NCBI GenBank assembly: GCA_964614605.1
Contig: CAZTLU010000010.1
Location: 1-34,563 of the forward strand
Origin: Fimenecus sp964614605
GTDB taxonomy: Bacteria; Bacillota; Clostridia; Oscillospirales; Acutalibacteraceae
Direction: 5' to 3'
Length of the DNA: 34,563 nucleotides
Part shown: piece after piece, positions 7,408-14,695 of the stretch
Layout of the letters: each line of letters begins with the position of its first letter
How positions within the stretch are numbered: the first letter of the stretch is position 1
Translations under genes and position numbers: made by a program
Notes under the pieces: model-generated
The model's database searches: none
Told to the model about the DNA's origin: nothing
Seen by the model: the letters and a program-made list of their open reading frames with translations, nothing else

Positions 7408-7511
7408 AAGTTTGAAGGAAAATTGTTCACAGTGCCGTTTGCAGTGAGTGGTACCGCATGAAGATACCGCCCCGAACAAAAACGGTGCTGTGGGCAATTT
7501 TATTCAAACTT
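7408..7511 (+). repeat. 104-base element with ~33-base imperfect inverted repeats; T-box-like word in its loop
   Basis: The left arm (7408-7440, starting AAGTTTGAAGG) matches the reverse complement of the right arm (7480-7511, ending TTCAAACTT) with one extra base and four substitutions. In a plus-strand transcript all four substitutions are G-U pairs; in a minus-strand transcript they are A-C mismatches, so the fold is better on the plus strand. The loop holds GAGTGGTACCGC (7446-7457), which contains the T-box core TGGNACCGC. However, no plus-strand gene follows. The element could be a miniature inverted-repeat element, a structured 3' end for gltX-glnS, or an antisense RNA. Confidence 0.6.
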
Positions 7512-7512
7512 A

Positions 7513-9174
7513 TTATTTGCCCCAAGAGGAATTGAGTTGTACTGTACGGTTAAATACAACATTATCTTCTGTTGAGGTAATATCCACGCAGAAATAACCC
7601 TGACGCATAAATTGGAATGTGTCGCCTGCCTTGAGGTTTTCACGAAGTCCGCCCTCAATAAAACAATCCTTGAGAATTACGAGAGAATCGGGGTTAAGAT
7701 TTTCTGTAAACGCGCCTGCGCTCTCGTCAGACGGGTTTTCTTTGTTGAAAAGTCTGTCATAAAGACGAACCTCCGCCTTAAAGCTGTCAGCTTCGCTTAC
7801 CCAATGAAGTGTACCCTTGACTTTTCTGCCGTCGGGTGAATTACCGCCGCGGCTTTCGGGGTCATAAGTGCAATGAACACAGGTTACATTGCCGTTTTCG
7901 TCTGTATCATATCCCACGCACTTAACGAAATATGCACTCTTTAAACGAACCTCATTACCGGGGAAAAGTCTGAAATACTTTTTAACGGGTTCAACCATAA
8001 AGTCCTCTTGCTCAACATAAATCGTCTTGCCGAAAGTAACTTTACGAGTGCCCATTTCGGGGTGCTCGGGATGAATTTCAACTTCAAGAGTTTCTGTCTT
8101 GTCCTCGGGGTAGTTATCAATAACAACCTTTAAGGGACGAAGAACCGCCATAGCTCTTGGTGCATTTGCATTGAGCTCATCACGGACACAGGATTCGAGA
8201 AGTCCGTAATCAACAACTGAATAAGCCTTTGAAACGCCGATTTTCTCACAGAAGTTACGGATTGCCGCTGCGGGATAACCGCGTCTTCTCATACCGCTGA
8301 GTGTTGCCATTCGGGGGTCGTTCCAGCCATCAACAATACCCTCATTAACAAGTGCAAGACATTTTCTCTTACTTGTAAGGCAGTAGTTGAGGTTAAGACG
8401 GGCAAACTCAATCTGACGGGGCGGCATCTCGATATCAAGAGCCTTTAAGAACCAATCATAAAGTGGTCTGTGATTTTCAAACTCGAGTGAGCAAAGAGAA
8501 TGTGTAACTCCCTCTTTTGCGTCTGACAAGGGGTGTGCGAAGTCGTACATAGGGTAAACACACCATTTGTCGCCTGTCTGATGATGTGGCACATGAGCAA
8601 TTCTGTAAATAACGGGGTCGCGCATATTGATGTTAGCCGCCGCCATATCAATCTTTGCACGAAGAACTCTTGCGCCGTTGGGGAATTCACCGTCAGTCAT
8701 TCTCTTGAACAAATCAAGATTTTCTTCAATTGAACGCTCTCTGTAAGGGCTGTTTTTACCTGCCTCGGTAAGAGTTCCGCGATATTCTCTGATTTCATCG
8801 GCTGAAAGGTCGTCAACATAGGCAAGACCTTTTTCGATAAGCTTTACTGCACATTCATAGATGAAATCAAAATAGCTTGATGCGAAAAGGCATTTATTCC
8901 ACTTGAAGCCAAGCCATTCGATATCCTCTTTAATTGCGTCAACATATTCTGTATCTTCTTTTTGCGGGTTTGTATCATCAAGACGAAGATTACATTCGCC
9001 GCCGTATTTTTTGCTTGTTGCAAAGTTAATGCAAATTGCCTTTGCGTGACCAATGTGAAGATAGCCGTTTGGCTCGGGCGGGAAACGGGTCTGCACCTTA
9101 TTGTACACACCGTTTTCCAAATCCTCATCAATAAAGTCGTGAATAAAATTTGAAATCTTTGTTACTTCTTCCAT
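7513..9174 (-). CDS. glnS: Glutaminyl-tRNA synthetase
   Basis: This enzyme charges tRNA-Gln with glutamine using ATP. The 553-residue protein is a class I synthetase with H40-I-G-H43 in 'PPEPNGYLHIGHAKA'. The second signature is S268-K-R-K271. GlnRS-specific stretches such as 'CVYPMYDFAHPLSDA' and 'GWNDPRMATLSGMRRRGY' are present. The C-terminal anticodon-binding beta-barrels occupy about residues 340-550. Length and motifs match bacterial GlnRS of about 550 residues. AGAGG lies six bases before the ATG. The gene starts ten bases after gltX, so the two paralogous synthetases form one operon. Many Firmicutes lack GlnRS and make Gln-tRNA by transamidation, so this gene marks a lineage that uses the direct route. 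Confidence 0.96.
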   Translation of the reverse strand: MEEVTKISNFIHDFIDEDLENGVYNKVQTRFPPEPNGYLHIGHAKAICINFATSKKYGGECNLRLDDTNPQKEDTEYVDAIKEDIEWLGFKWNKCLFASSYFDFIYECAVKLIEKGLAYVDDLSADEIREYRGTLTEAGKNSPYRERSIEENLDLFKRMTDGEFPNGARVLRAKIDMAAANINMRDPVIYRIAHVPHHQTGDKWCVYPMYDFAHPLSDAKEGVTHSLCSLEFENHRPLYDWFLKALDIEMPPRQIEFARLNLNYCLTSKRKCLALVNEGIVDGWNDPRMATLSGMRRRGYPAAAIRNFCEKIGVSKAYSVVDYGLLESCVRDELNANAPRAMAVLRPLKVVIDNYPEDKTETLEVEIHPEHPEMGTRKVTFGKTIYVEQEDFMVEPVKKYFRLFPGNEVRLKSAYFVKCVGYDTDENGNVTCVHCTYDPESRGGNSPDGRKVKGTLHWVSEADSFKAEVRLYDRLFNKENPSDESAGAFTENLNPDSLVILKDCFIEGGLRENLKAGDTFQFMRQGYFCVDITSTEDNVVFNRTVQLNSSWGK

Positions 9175-9184
9175 AGGGAACCTC

Positions 9185-10840
9185 TTATGCTTTATATGAA
9201 TTTATAGTATTGTCAATTCTGCTCATTACTTCGTCTGTACCGAGAATTTGCATAATATAATACAAATCGGGAGTGTTTGTGCGAGAAGTAATTGCTACAC
9301 GGATAACCGTTGAAACATCACCCACATGGCCTTTGAAGGCTTCAGGATTCTGCTTATATTCTTTAACATTAGGAGTATATCCGCAAAGTGTGCAAAGCTC
9401 TTTGATTTTGTTGAACCAATCCTCTTTGCTGTCGTCTGCTGAATAAAGCTCCTTATATTTTGTGAGAATTTCAACTGCGTCTGCCTTGTTGATATGCTCA
9501 GGCAAAGTACAATCTGCCTTATAGAGCTCGTTGTAGAAGAATGAAACATAGTTTTCAACCTCTTCCCAGCAAGCAATATCTTTTCTTGGCTTGGGATTTT
9601 CGCGGTCAATATTCAAAATTGCCTTTGCTTTTTCGGGATTTGCAACAAAGAGCTCATACAAATTCTCGTTGTAATCCTTTGCCCATTCGACAACAAGATT
9701 ATAAACAGTTTCTGCATTCATAACAGAAATCACATTTTTTGATACATCATTGAATTTAACCATATCAAAAAGTGCGCCGGAAACGCTCATTTTCTTAAGA
9801 TTGAACGGGAATTTTGTAATATCTTCATTCTTGTTTGCTCTGCGCCACTCTTCAAAGTTTGAATTGAGAATTGTGAGCATATATTCCTTAACGCTTGCCT
9901 CGGGATAACCCTTTTCGATATAGTAAGAAACATTAGCCTCGGGGTCTTTTCTCTTTGAAAGCTTACGCTTGCCGCCGTTTTCTTCTTTCATAATGGGGGC
10001 AATGTGAGCATATTTAACGGGCTTGAAGCCACATGTTCTGAAAAGCTCGATATGAAGCGGAACAGAAGCAATCCACTCGTCACCGCGAACAACATGAGTT
10101 GTGTGCATCAGGTGGTCATCAACCGCGTGAGCGAAATGGTAGGTGGGAATTCCGTCTGCCTTTAAAATAACAACATCATTCACATTTTCGCTCATTTCAA
10201 TTTTGCCCTTAATCATATCGTCAAACTTGATTTTTCTTGAAATATCACCCGTTGAACGAAGTCTTACTGTATAGGGCAAACCTGCGTTGATTTTTTCAAT
10301 GATTTCTTCATCAGTGAGTTCACGGCATTTTGCGTATGAGCCGTAATAACCTTTAATGTCTTCATTTTCTTGCTTTGCTCTGATTTCGTCTAAATCCTCG
10401 GGAGTGCAGAAGCAGGGATATGCCTTGCCCTCTTCCATAAGCTTTTTGGCAAAAGCGCGATAAATTGCACGGCGGTGACTCTGTGTGTAGGGACCGTATT
10501 TTCCCTCTTCAGTGTCAAAGCCCATAACACCCTCGTCGGGTGCAACACCGAATGCTTTCAGACCTGTTACAATACCTGTAACACCATCTTCAACCTCACG
10601 CTTTTTGTCGGTATCTTCAATACGGAGCATAAACACGCCATTTGTGCTCTCGGCTGTAAGCTTTGAAGCGAAGCCCGCGTAAAGTCCGCCAAAGTGAAGA
10701 TAACCTGTGGGGCTTGGCGCAAATCTTGTTACTCTTGCACCCTCGGGGAGCTCTCTTGCGGGATAAAGCTCTTCGTAATATTCTGTGGACTTGTCCACAT
10801 CTGTAAAAAAAAGTTCAGCAATTTTTTTGCAGTCTGTCAA
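9185..10840 (-). CDS. gltX: Glutamyl-tRNA synthetase
   Basis: This enzyme charges tRNA-Glu with glutamate in the cytoplasm. The class I signature is H49-F-G-G52 in 'APSPTGYLHFGGLYAGF', and the second is K293-L-S-K-R297. 'LRIEDTDKKR' and 'YHFAHAVDDHLMHTTHVVRGDEW' are typical of GluRS. At 551 residues it is longer than the usual 470-490, with an extension before the first motif and a longer C-terminal anticodon domain. The start is a TTG at 10840, supported by GAGGT eight bases upstream; no nearer ATG keeps the signature region intact. It is followed after ten bases by glnS. A shared transcript would tie Glu- and Gln-tRNA supply together. Confidence 0.95.
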   Translation of the reverse strand: MTDCKKIAELFFTDVDKSTEYYEELYPARELPEGARVTRFAPSPTGYLHFGGLYAGFASKLTAESTNGVFMLRIEDTDKKREVEDGVTGIVTGLKAFGVAPDEGVMGFDTEEGKYGPYTQSHRRAIYRAFAKKLMEEGKAYPCFCTPEDLDEIRAKQENEDIKGYYGSYAKCRELTDEEIIEKINAGLPYTVRLRSTGDISRKIKFDDMIKGKIEMSENVNDVVILKADGIPTYHFAHAVDDHLMHTTHVVRGDEWIASVPLHIELFRTCGFKPVKYAHIAPIMKEENGGKRKLSKRKDPEANVSYYIEKGYPEASVKEYMLTILNSNFEEWRRANKNEDITKFPFNLKKMSVSGALFDMVKFNDVSKNVISVMNAETVYNLVVEWAKDYNENLYELFVANPEKAKAILNIDRENPKPRKDIACWEEVENYVSFFYNELYKADCTLPEHINKADAVEILTKYKELYSADDSKEDWFNKIKELCTLCGYTPNVKEYKQNPEAFKGHVGDVSTVIRVAITSRTNTPDLYYIMQILGTDEVMSRIDNTINSYKA

Positions 10841-10862
10841 TGTATATACCTCATTTGTATAG

Positions 10863-10924
10863 TGTCATTCTGAGCGTAGCGAAGAATCTCGAGATTCTTC
10901 GTCGCTTCACTCCTCAGAATGACA
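10863..10924. repeat. Palindromic intergenic repeat (CATTCTGAG type)
   Basis: Twelve-base outer arms TGTCATTCTGAG (10863-10874) and CTCAGAATGACA (10913-10924) are exact reverse complements. They enclose the perfect 20-base palindrome GAAGAATCTCGAGATTCTTC (10881-10900). Hairpins of this 'GTCATTCTGAGCGNAGCGAAGAATC' type recur between genes in many bacterial genomes. Here it lies between the glycerophosphodiesterase-like gene and gltX. It has no coding potential. Confidence 0.8.
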
Positions 10925-10941
10925 GTTCTTTAATTTGATTT

Positions 10942-11799
10942 TCATTCTGGAAGAATTGCGTTTGTTGTGATATATTTCACGCCTTGGTTCATCATTTTAT
11001 TAAGCATTTCCTTGGTGTCAACCGTCCAGCAGGCAGCAAGAAGATTATTATCGTGAATTTTCTTAATCATTTCGGGCTTATTTGCATTGCGTGCTGCCTC
11101 AAAAGCTACACCGTTGTTGTTTTCAATGCATTCCTGAAGCTTTTCGTCTGTAATTGCGTGCATAAGAAGCCATGTTTCCATATTGGGTGAAAGTGTTCTG
11201 AATTCGCGAAGCACTTCCTTATGGAATGAAATGAGAATTACGCTGTCTTCGATTTCATATTTACGGATAATTTCAAGCAAATCTGCAACCTTTTCAACAC
11301 GGCGGTCCTTAACCTCAATCATGGGTCTGATATTTGCCTCTTTGCAGATTTCAATGAATTCCTCAACAAGAATAATGCCCGCGTCGGGATAATCCTTGAT
11401 ATTTGCACCATTTGTATATTTGATTTTTGAAAGAGTATCGGCAAAAGACATCTTTTTAACATCGCCCTTTTCCTTTGCCATTGACTGAAGCATATGGTCG
11501 TGAATGATAACCCACTTGCCGTCAGTTGTGCAATGAACATCGCATTCAAGAGCATAGTAATTGTATTTTGCGGCTTGCTTGAAAGCTTCAAGTGAATTTT
11601 CGGGAGCTAACGAAGAAAGTCCTCTGTGAGCGGTAAGGTGAACTCCCTCTGTGTTGCCCTCTGCGGATTCTGAAAATTTGATGGTATCCTTGGCAACCTT
11701 TGCACCGTAACGGATGTCAACATAAGCCTTTCTTGCACCTAAAGCAAGAAGTGCTGTGGGAATAGCAAAACCTAAAAATTTCTTTGTACCTTTTTTCAT
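10942..11799 (-). CDS. Glycerophosphodiester phosphodiesterase family protein
   Basis: The family hydrolyses glycerophosphodiesters to glycerol-3-phosphate and an alcohol. The 285-residue protein has a short hydrophobic N-terminal segment (about residues 8-21, 'FLGFAIPTALLALGA'), probably a membrane anchor. The GDPD TIM barrel follows, with H58-R59 ('TAHRG'), E67 ('PENS'), E85 and D87 ('ALECDVH') and H100 ('VIIHDH'). These are the metal-binding and catalytic positions of the family. A frame 18 codons longer exists, but the ATG at 11799 has AGAGG nine bases upstream and is preferred. The substrate is not predictable. A good promoter lies at 11852-11880. Confidence 0.88.
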   Translation of the reverse strand: MKKGTKKFLGFAIPTALLALGARKAYVDIRYGAKVAKDTIKFSESAEGNTEGVHLTAHRGLSSLAPENSLEAFKQAAKYNYYALECDVHCTTDGKWVIIHDHMLQSMAKEKGDVKKMSFADTLSKIKYTNGANIKDYPDAGIILVEEFIEICKEANIRPMIEVKDRRVEKVADLLEIIRKYEIEDSVILISFHKEVLREFRTLSPNMETWLLMHAITDEKLQECIENNNGVAFEAARNANKPEMIKKIHDNNLLAACWTVDTKEMLNKMMNQGVKYITTNAILPE

Positions 11800-11851
11800 T
11801 TCAATTCGCCTCTTTGAAAATATAAATATGCATAATAATACAATTATAAAC

Positions 11852-11880
11852 ATTATACAACAACCAACAAAAAAAGTAAA
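11852..11880 (-). promoter_or_regulatory. Promoter of the GDPD-family gene
   Basis: On the minus strand TTTACT (11880-11875) and TATAAT (11857-11852) are separated by 17 bases, about 52 bases before the chosen ATG. It is divergent from the promoter at 11937-11965. Confidence 0.7.
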
Positions 11881-11936
11881 CTGTATATTTTAATATTTTT
11901 GTTGTCTTTACAATGTTTCGCCCCATATATATCCGC

Positions 11937-11965
11937 TTGCCTTTTCGGTTTGTATGTGATATAAT
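11937..11965 (+). promoter_or_regulatory. Promoter of the M23/HprK-like/PqqD/ABC operon
   Basis: TTGCCT (11937-11942) and TATAAT (11960-11965) are separated by 17 bases, with a TGA extended -10. The start codon of the M23 protein is 33 bases downstream, with GAGGA as ribosome binding site. Confidence 0.78.
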
Positions 11966-11998
11966 ACTGATATATATGCGTTAAATGAGGAACGAATT

Positions 11999-13717
11999 AT
12001 GTCAGAAATCATTTACAACCAAATATATTATCTGGGAATTCAGACCATCCGCTACGGAAAACGCTTTTTCCGCTGGCTTTTTAGTCTTTTGCTTAAGCCC
12101 GTAAAGGCGATAGGAACACTTCTTTTCACAATTATTATTGTTGTGGACAAATTCGCTTTAAAAACCTTCCACGAAATTGTGAATGAGTTCCGTGAGCTTG
12201 CCGCTGACGCAAAAAAGGTATCCTTTAAACTTTCTGCCGAATCCGCGGGGGGTAAAATAGGTCTTTTCAAAAGACTCGGGCACTACATAAGCGTTGCATA
12301 CCGCAAATACAAAAAAGCATTTATATATGTTTTCAACATTGTTTTGCCCGTTTTATCACTTGTTTTTCTGTTTAATGTAATTAACGCGTGGGGCGATGTG
12401 ACCTTTGCCCTTGAAATTAACTACAACGACCAGGTTATCGGCTATGTGCGCAGTGAAGCTGATTACAAAGAGGCAAGAGAATTGGCATACGACCGTCTTG
12501 ACCTTTCGGCATCCTCCTCTACCCCGTCAAACACCGTTGAAGAAACAGAGCTTATCGGTGACGCAGATTACAAAATTAAGCCTGTAAAATTAAGCCAGAT
12601 TAACAGTGCAGCCGAGGTTTGTGACAAGCTTATTGAAAATTCAGAAGCTAAAATTACAAATGCCTGCGGAATTTATGTCGATGACACCTTCATCTGTGCC
12701 GTGAAAAACGAAACCGATGCCTTGAGTGTTCTTGACAGTATTCTCGCCGAGCATGAAACAGATGAAGAAGATGCGGTTGTAAGCTTTGTTGAAGATATTG
12801 AATATGTTCAAGGACTTTATCCGGACAACGAAAGCACCGTAAAAGATGCTTCATACTTAACTGAAAAACTTAATTCTAAAAAGAGCGAGGCAGTTTATTA
12901 TACCGTTCAGTCAGGTGATACTGTTTCGGGAATCGCTGCCGAATTCGGTATGACCTCCTCCGAGATTTTCAACCTCAACCCTTCACTTAAAGAAAGTATT
13001 TACATAGGTCAAGAAATTCTCATTTCAAACGAGGTTAATTTCATTCAGGTTCAGGTAACAAAGACCGAAACACGCCAGGTTGAAATTGATTATGACACTA
13101 TCAAGGTAAACACAAGCAGTCTTTATAAGGGTGACAGCAAAGTTGTCACGAAGGGTGTAAACGGACTTGAAGAGGTTACCGAGCTTGTAACCTATATTGA
13201 CGGCGTAAAGGTTTCTTCAAAAGAGGTTTCGCGCACAACAGTACGCGAGGCAGTTGACGAGAAAATTCAGGTCGGAACAAAAACTCAAAGCTATTCGTCG
13301 TCAGGCAGCGGAAGCTACACAGGCGGCAAGCTTGCTTGGCCTGCAATCGGTGCTTATTCAATCTCTTCACGCTACGGCTACCGCAACTTCGGTGACGGCT
13401 GGCACGGCGGTATTGATATTGTCCGTAGCGGCGGCAGCAGCGGTTGTACGGTTGTTGCGGCAGAATCGGGCACAGTAACCTTTGCAGGCTGGTATGGCTC
13501 CGGCGGTTACACGGTAATTATCAACCACGGTGGCGGACTTACAACAATGTACTGCCATATGCAACCGGGCTTGAGCGTTAGCACAGGGCAGTATGTTTCA
13601 CGAGGACAAGCAATCGGTAAAATCGGTGCAACGGGATATGTAACGGGTGCTCACCTTCACTTTGAGGTTAAGGTGAACGGCAACAATGTTAACCCCGCAC
13701 CATATTTGGGAATATAA
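11999..13717 (+). CDS. Membrane-anchored LysM/G5/M23 peptidoglycan endopeptidase
   Basis: The 572-residue protein is probably an envelope-bound peptidoglycan hydrolase. An N-terminal hydrophobic stretch (about 25-50) and a clear membrane segment (about 107-132) anchor it. An extracytoplasmic region of about 170 residues precedes a LysM domain (about 300-343, 'YTVQSGDTVSGIAAEFG'). A G5-like domain follows (about 350-430), then an M23 lysostaphin-type peptidase (about 444-572). The zinc ligands are all present: H469 and D473 ('WHGGID'), and H554 in 'HLHFEV' (552-557). H520 in 'YCHMQPG' is the accessory catalytic histidine. It is therefore likely active. It opens an operon: the HprK-like gene starts two bases after its stop. 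Confidence 0.92.
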   Translation: MSEIIYNQIYYLGIQTIRYGKRFFRWLFSLLLKPVKAIGTLLFTIIIVVDKFALKTFHEIVNEFRELAADAKKVSFKLSAESAGGKIGLFKRLGHYISVAYRKYKKAFIYVFNIVLPVLSLVFLFNVINAWGDVTFALEINYNDQVIGYVRSEADYKEARELAYDRLDLSASSSTPSNTVEETELIGDADYKIKPVKLSQINSAAEVCDKLIENSEAKITNACGIYVDDTFICAVKNETDALSVLDSILAEHETDEEDAVVSFVEDIEYVQGLYPDNESTVKDASYLTEKLNSKKSEAVYYTVQSGDTVSGIAAEFGMTSSEIFNLNPSLKESIYIGQEILISNEVNFIQVQVTKTETRQVEIDYDTIKVNTSSLYKGDSKVVTKGVNGLEEVTELVTYIDGVKVSSKEVSRTTVREAVDEKIQVGTKTQSYSSSGSGSYTGGKLAWPAIGAYSISSRYGYRNFGDGWHGGIDIVRSGGSSGCTVVAAESGTVTFAGWYGSGGYTVIINHGGGLTTMYCHMQPGLSVSTGQYVSRGQAIGKIGATGYVTGAHLHFEVKVNGNNVNPAPYLGI

Positions 13718-13719
13718 TT

Positions 13720-14439
13720 ATGAAACAGTTTATTATTGCAGGACACAAAACTGAATATCATGTGCGCGGCAAGCTTCTCGAAGAGCGTTCTGCACCCTAC
13801 AAAGCGAATTTTGACAGCAATGAAGCTGCTATCCGTCTCAACATTAAAGAGGATTTTATTAAAAATAAGATAGCCGAAATCCCCTATCTGACTTTTGACG
13901 AGCATGAATATATGTGGACCTGCGAAGCCTTTTACAATGAGCTTTTGCGACATAACGGACTTATGCTCCATTCCTCCTGCATTGAAAAAGACGGCTATGC
14001 CTACCTTTTTTCTGCACGAAGCGGTACGGGCAAATCCACCCACACTCATATGTGGCTTAAAAAGCTTTCGGGAACACGCATAATCAACGATGACAAACCC
14101 GCACTCATATTTGAAAACGGTGTTTGGTATGCCTGCGGAACTCCGTTTTCGGGAAAAACCGACGAGAATCTTGATGTGAAAATTCCCGTAAGAGCCATTG
14201 TTTTTCTTCATCGAAGCGAAACAAATCAGGTTAAGAAAATGCCCCCCGCCCTTGCGGTAACACAGTTCATTGAGCAAACCATCAACCCCTCGGACCGTAC
14301 TCTTGCAGAAAAAATGCTTGAATACACAGACCTGATACTTCGCAATATCCCTGTATTTTCTCTGGGTTGCAATCTTGACCCCGAGGCAGCGGAAATTGCC
14401 TATAACGAAATAGAAAGGCTGATTGCAGATGAAAATTAA
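13720..14439 (+). CDS. HprK-related P-loop kinase-like protein
   Basis: The 239-residue protein resembles the C-terminal catalytic domain of HPr kinase/phosphorylase. The Walker A loop is S101-G-T-G-K-S-T107 ('ARSGTGKSTHTHMW'), followed by 'RIINDDKPAL', which fits the HprK D-D/K region, and 'YACGTPFSGK'. The N-terminal HprK domain is absent. Stand-alone HprK-like kinases of this kind are found beside PqqD-like proteins and exporters in Firmicutes, and relatives phosphorylate lasso peptides. Here it is followed by a PqqD-like protein (11-base overlap) and an ABC exporter. The substrate is unknown: no precursor peptide, cyclase or leader protease is visible nearby. A long antisense frame overlaps it but has no family features. 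Confidence 0.75.
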   Translation: MKQFIIAGHKTEYHVRGKLLEERSAPYKANFDSNEAAIRLNIKEDFIKNKIAEIPYLTFDEHEYMWTCEAFYNELLRHNGLMLHSSCIEKDGYAYLFSARSGTGKSTHTHMWLKKLSGTRIINDDKPALIFENGVWYACGTPFSGKTDENLDVKIPVRAIVFLHRSETNQVKKMPPALAVTQFIEQTINPSDRTLAEKMLEYTDLILRNIPVFSLGCNLDPEAAEIAYNEIERLIADEN

Positions 14440-14695
14440 AGACGGATTTATTTTAAAGGATGTTGCAGGAAGTAAAATCGTTATTGCGACAGGCTCTGCA
14501 AAACTTGATTTTAACGGAGTTATCACCTTTAACGATGTTGGCGCAGAGGTTTTCACAATGCTTGACGGCACAAAATCTGTTGAAGAAATCGTTTCGCACA
14601 TCGCCACCGAATATGGCGTCAGCGAAGATATTGTAAAAGCAGATGTTTATAAGCTTATTGACAAAATGAAAAAGCATAATCTTATTGAAGAATGA
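14429..14695 (+). CDS. PqqD-like peptide-binding protein (RRE fold)
   Basis: The 88-residue protein has the PqqD pattern. 'GFILKDVAGSKIVIATG' and 'DFNGVITFNDVGAEVFTML' form the three-stranded beta sheet. 'SVEEIVSHIATEYGV' and 'IVKADVYKLIDKMKKHNLI' form the winged-helix bundle. PqqD-type (RiPP recognition element) domains bind leader peptides of ribosomal peptide natural products and hand them to enzymes. The ATG at 14429 overlaps the HprK-like gene by 11 bases and fits the family start better than the TTG two codons upstream. Its stop overlaps the ABC gene start (ATGA). No peptide precursor is recognised, so a role in peptide maturation is inference. Confidence 0.85.
   Translation: MKIKDGFILKDVAGSKIVIATGSAKLDFNGVITFNDVGAEVFTMLDGTKSVEEIVSHIATEYGVSEDIVKADVYKLIDKMKKHNLIEE

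Noticed and set aside
7446..7457. T-box riboswitch on the plus strand
   Set aside because: Only the core word is present. There is no stem I or specifier region and no plus-strand gene downstream, so it is not annotated as a riboswitch and is kept only as an observation.
13657..14607. A 316-residue open frame on the minus strand, longer than the HprK-like gene it covers
   Set aside because: It shows no recognisable domain and has no ribosome binding site. It runs antisense to three genes with clear family motifs and coupled starts on the plus strand.
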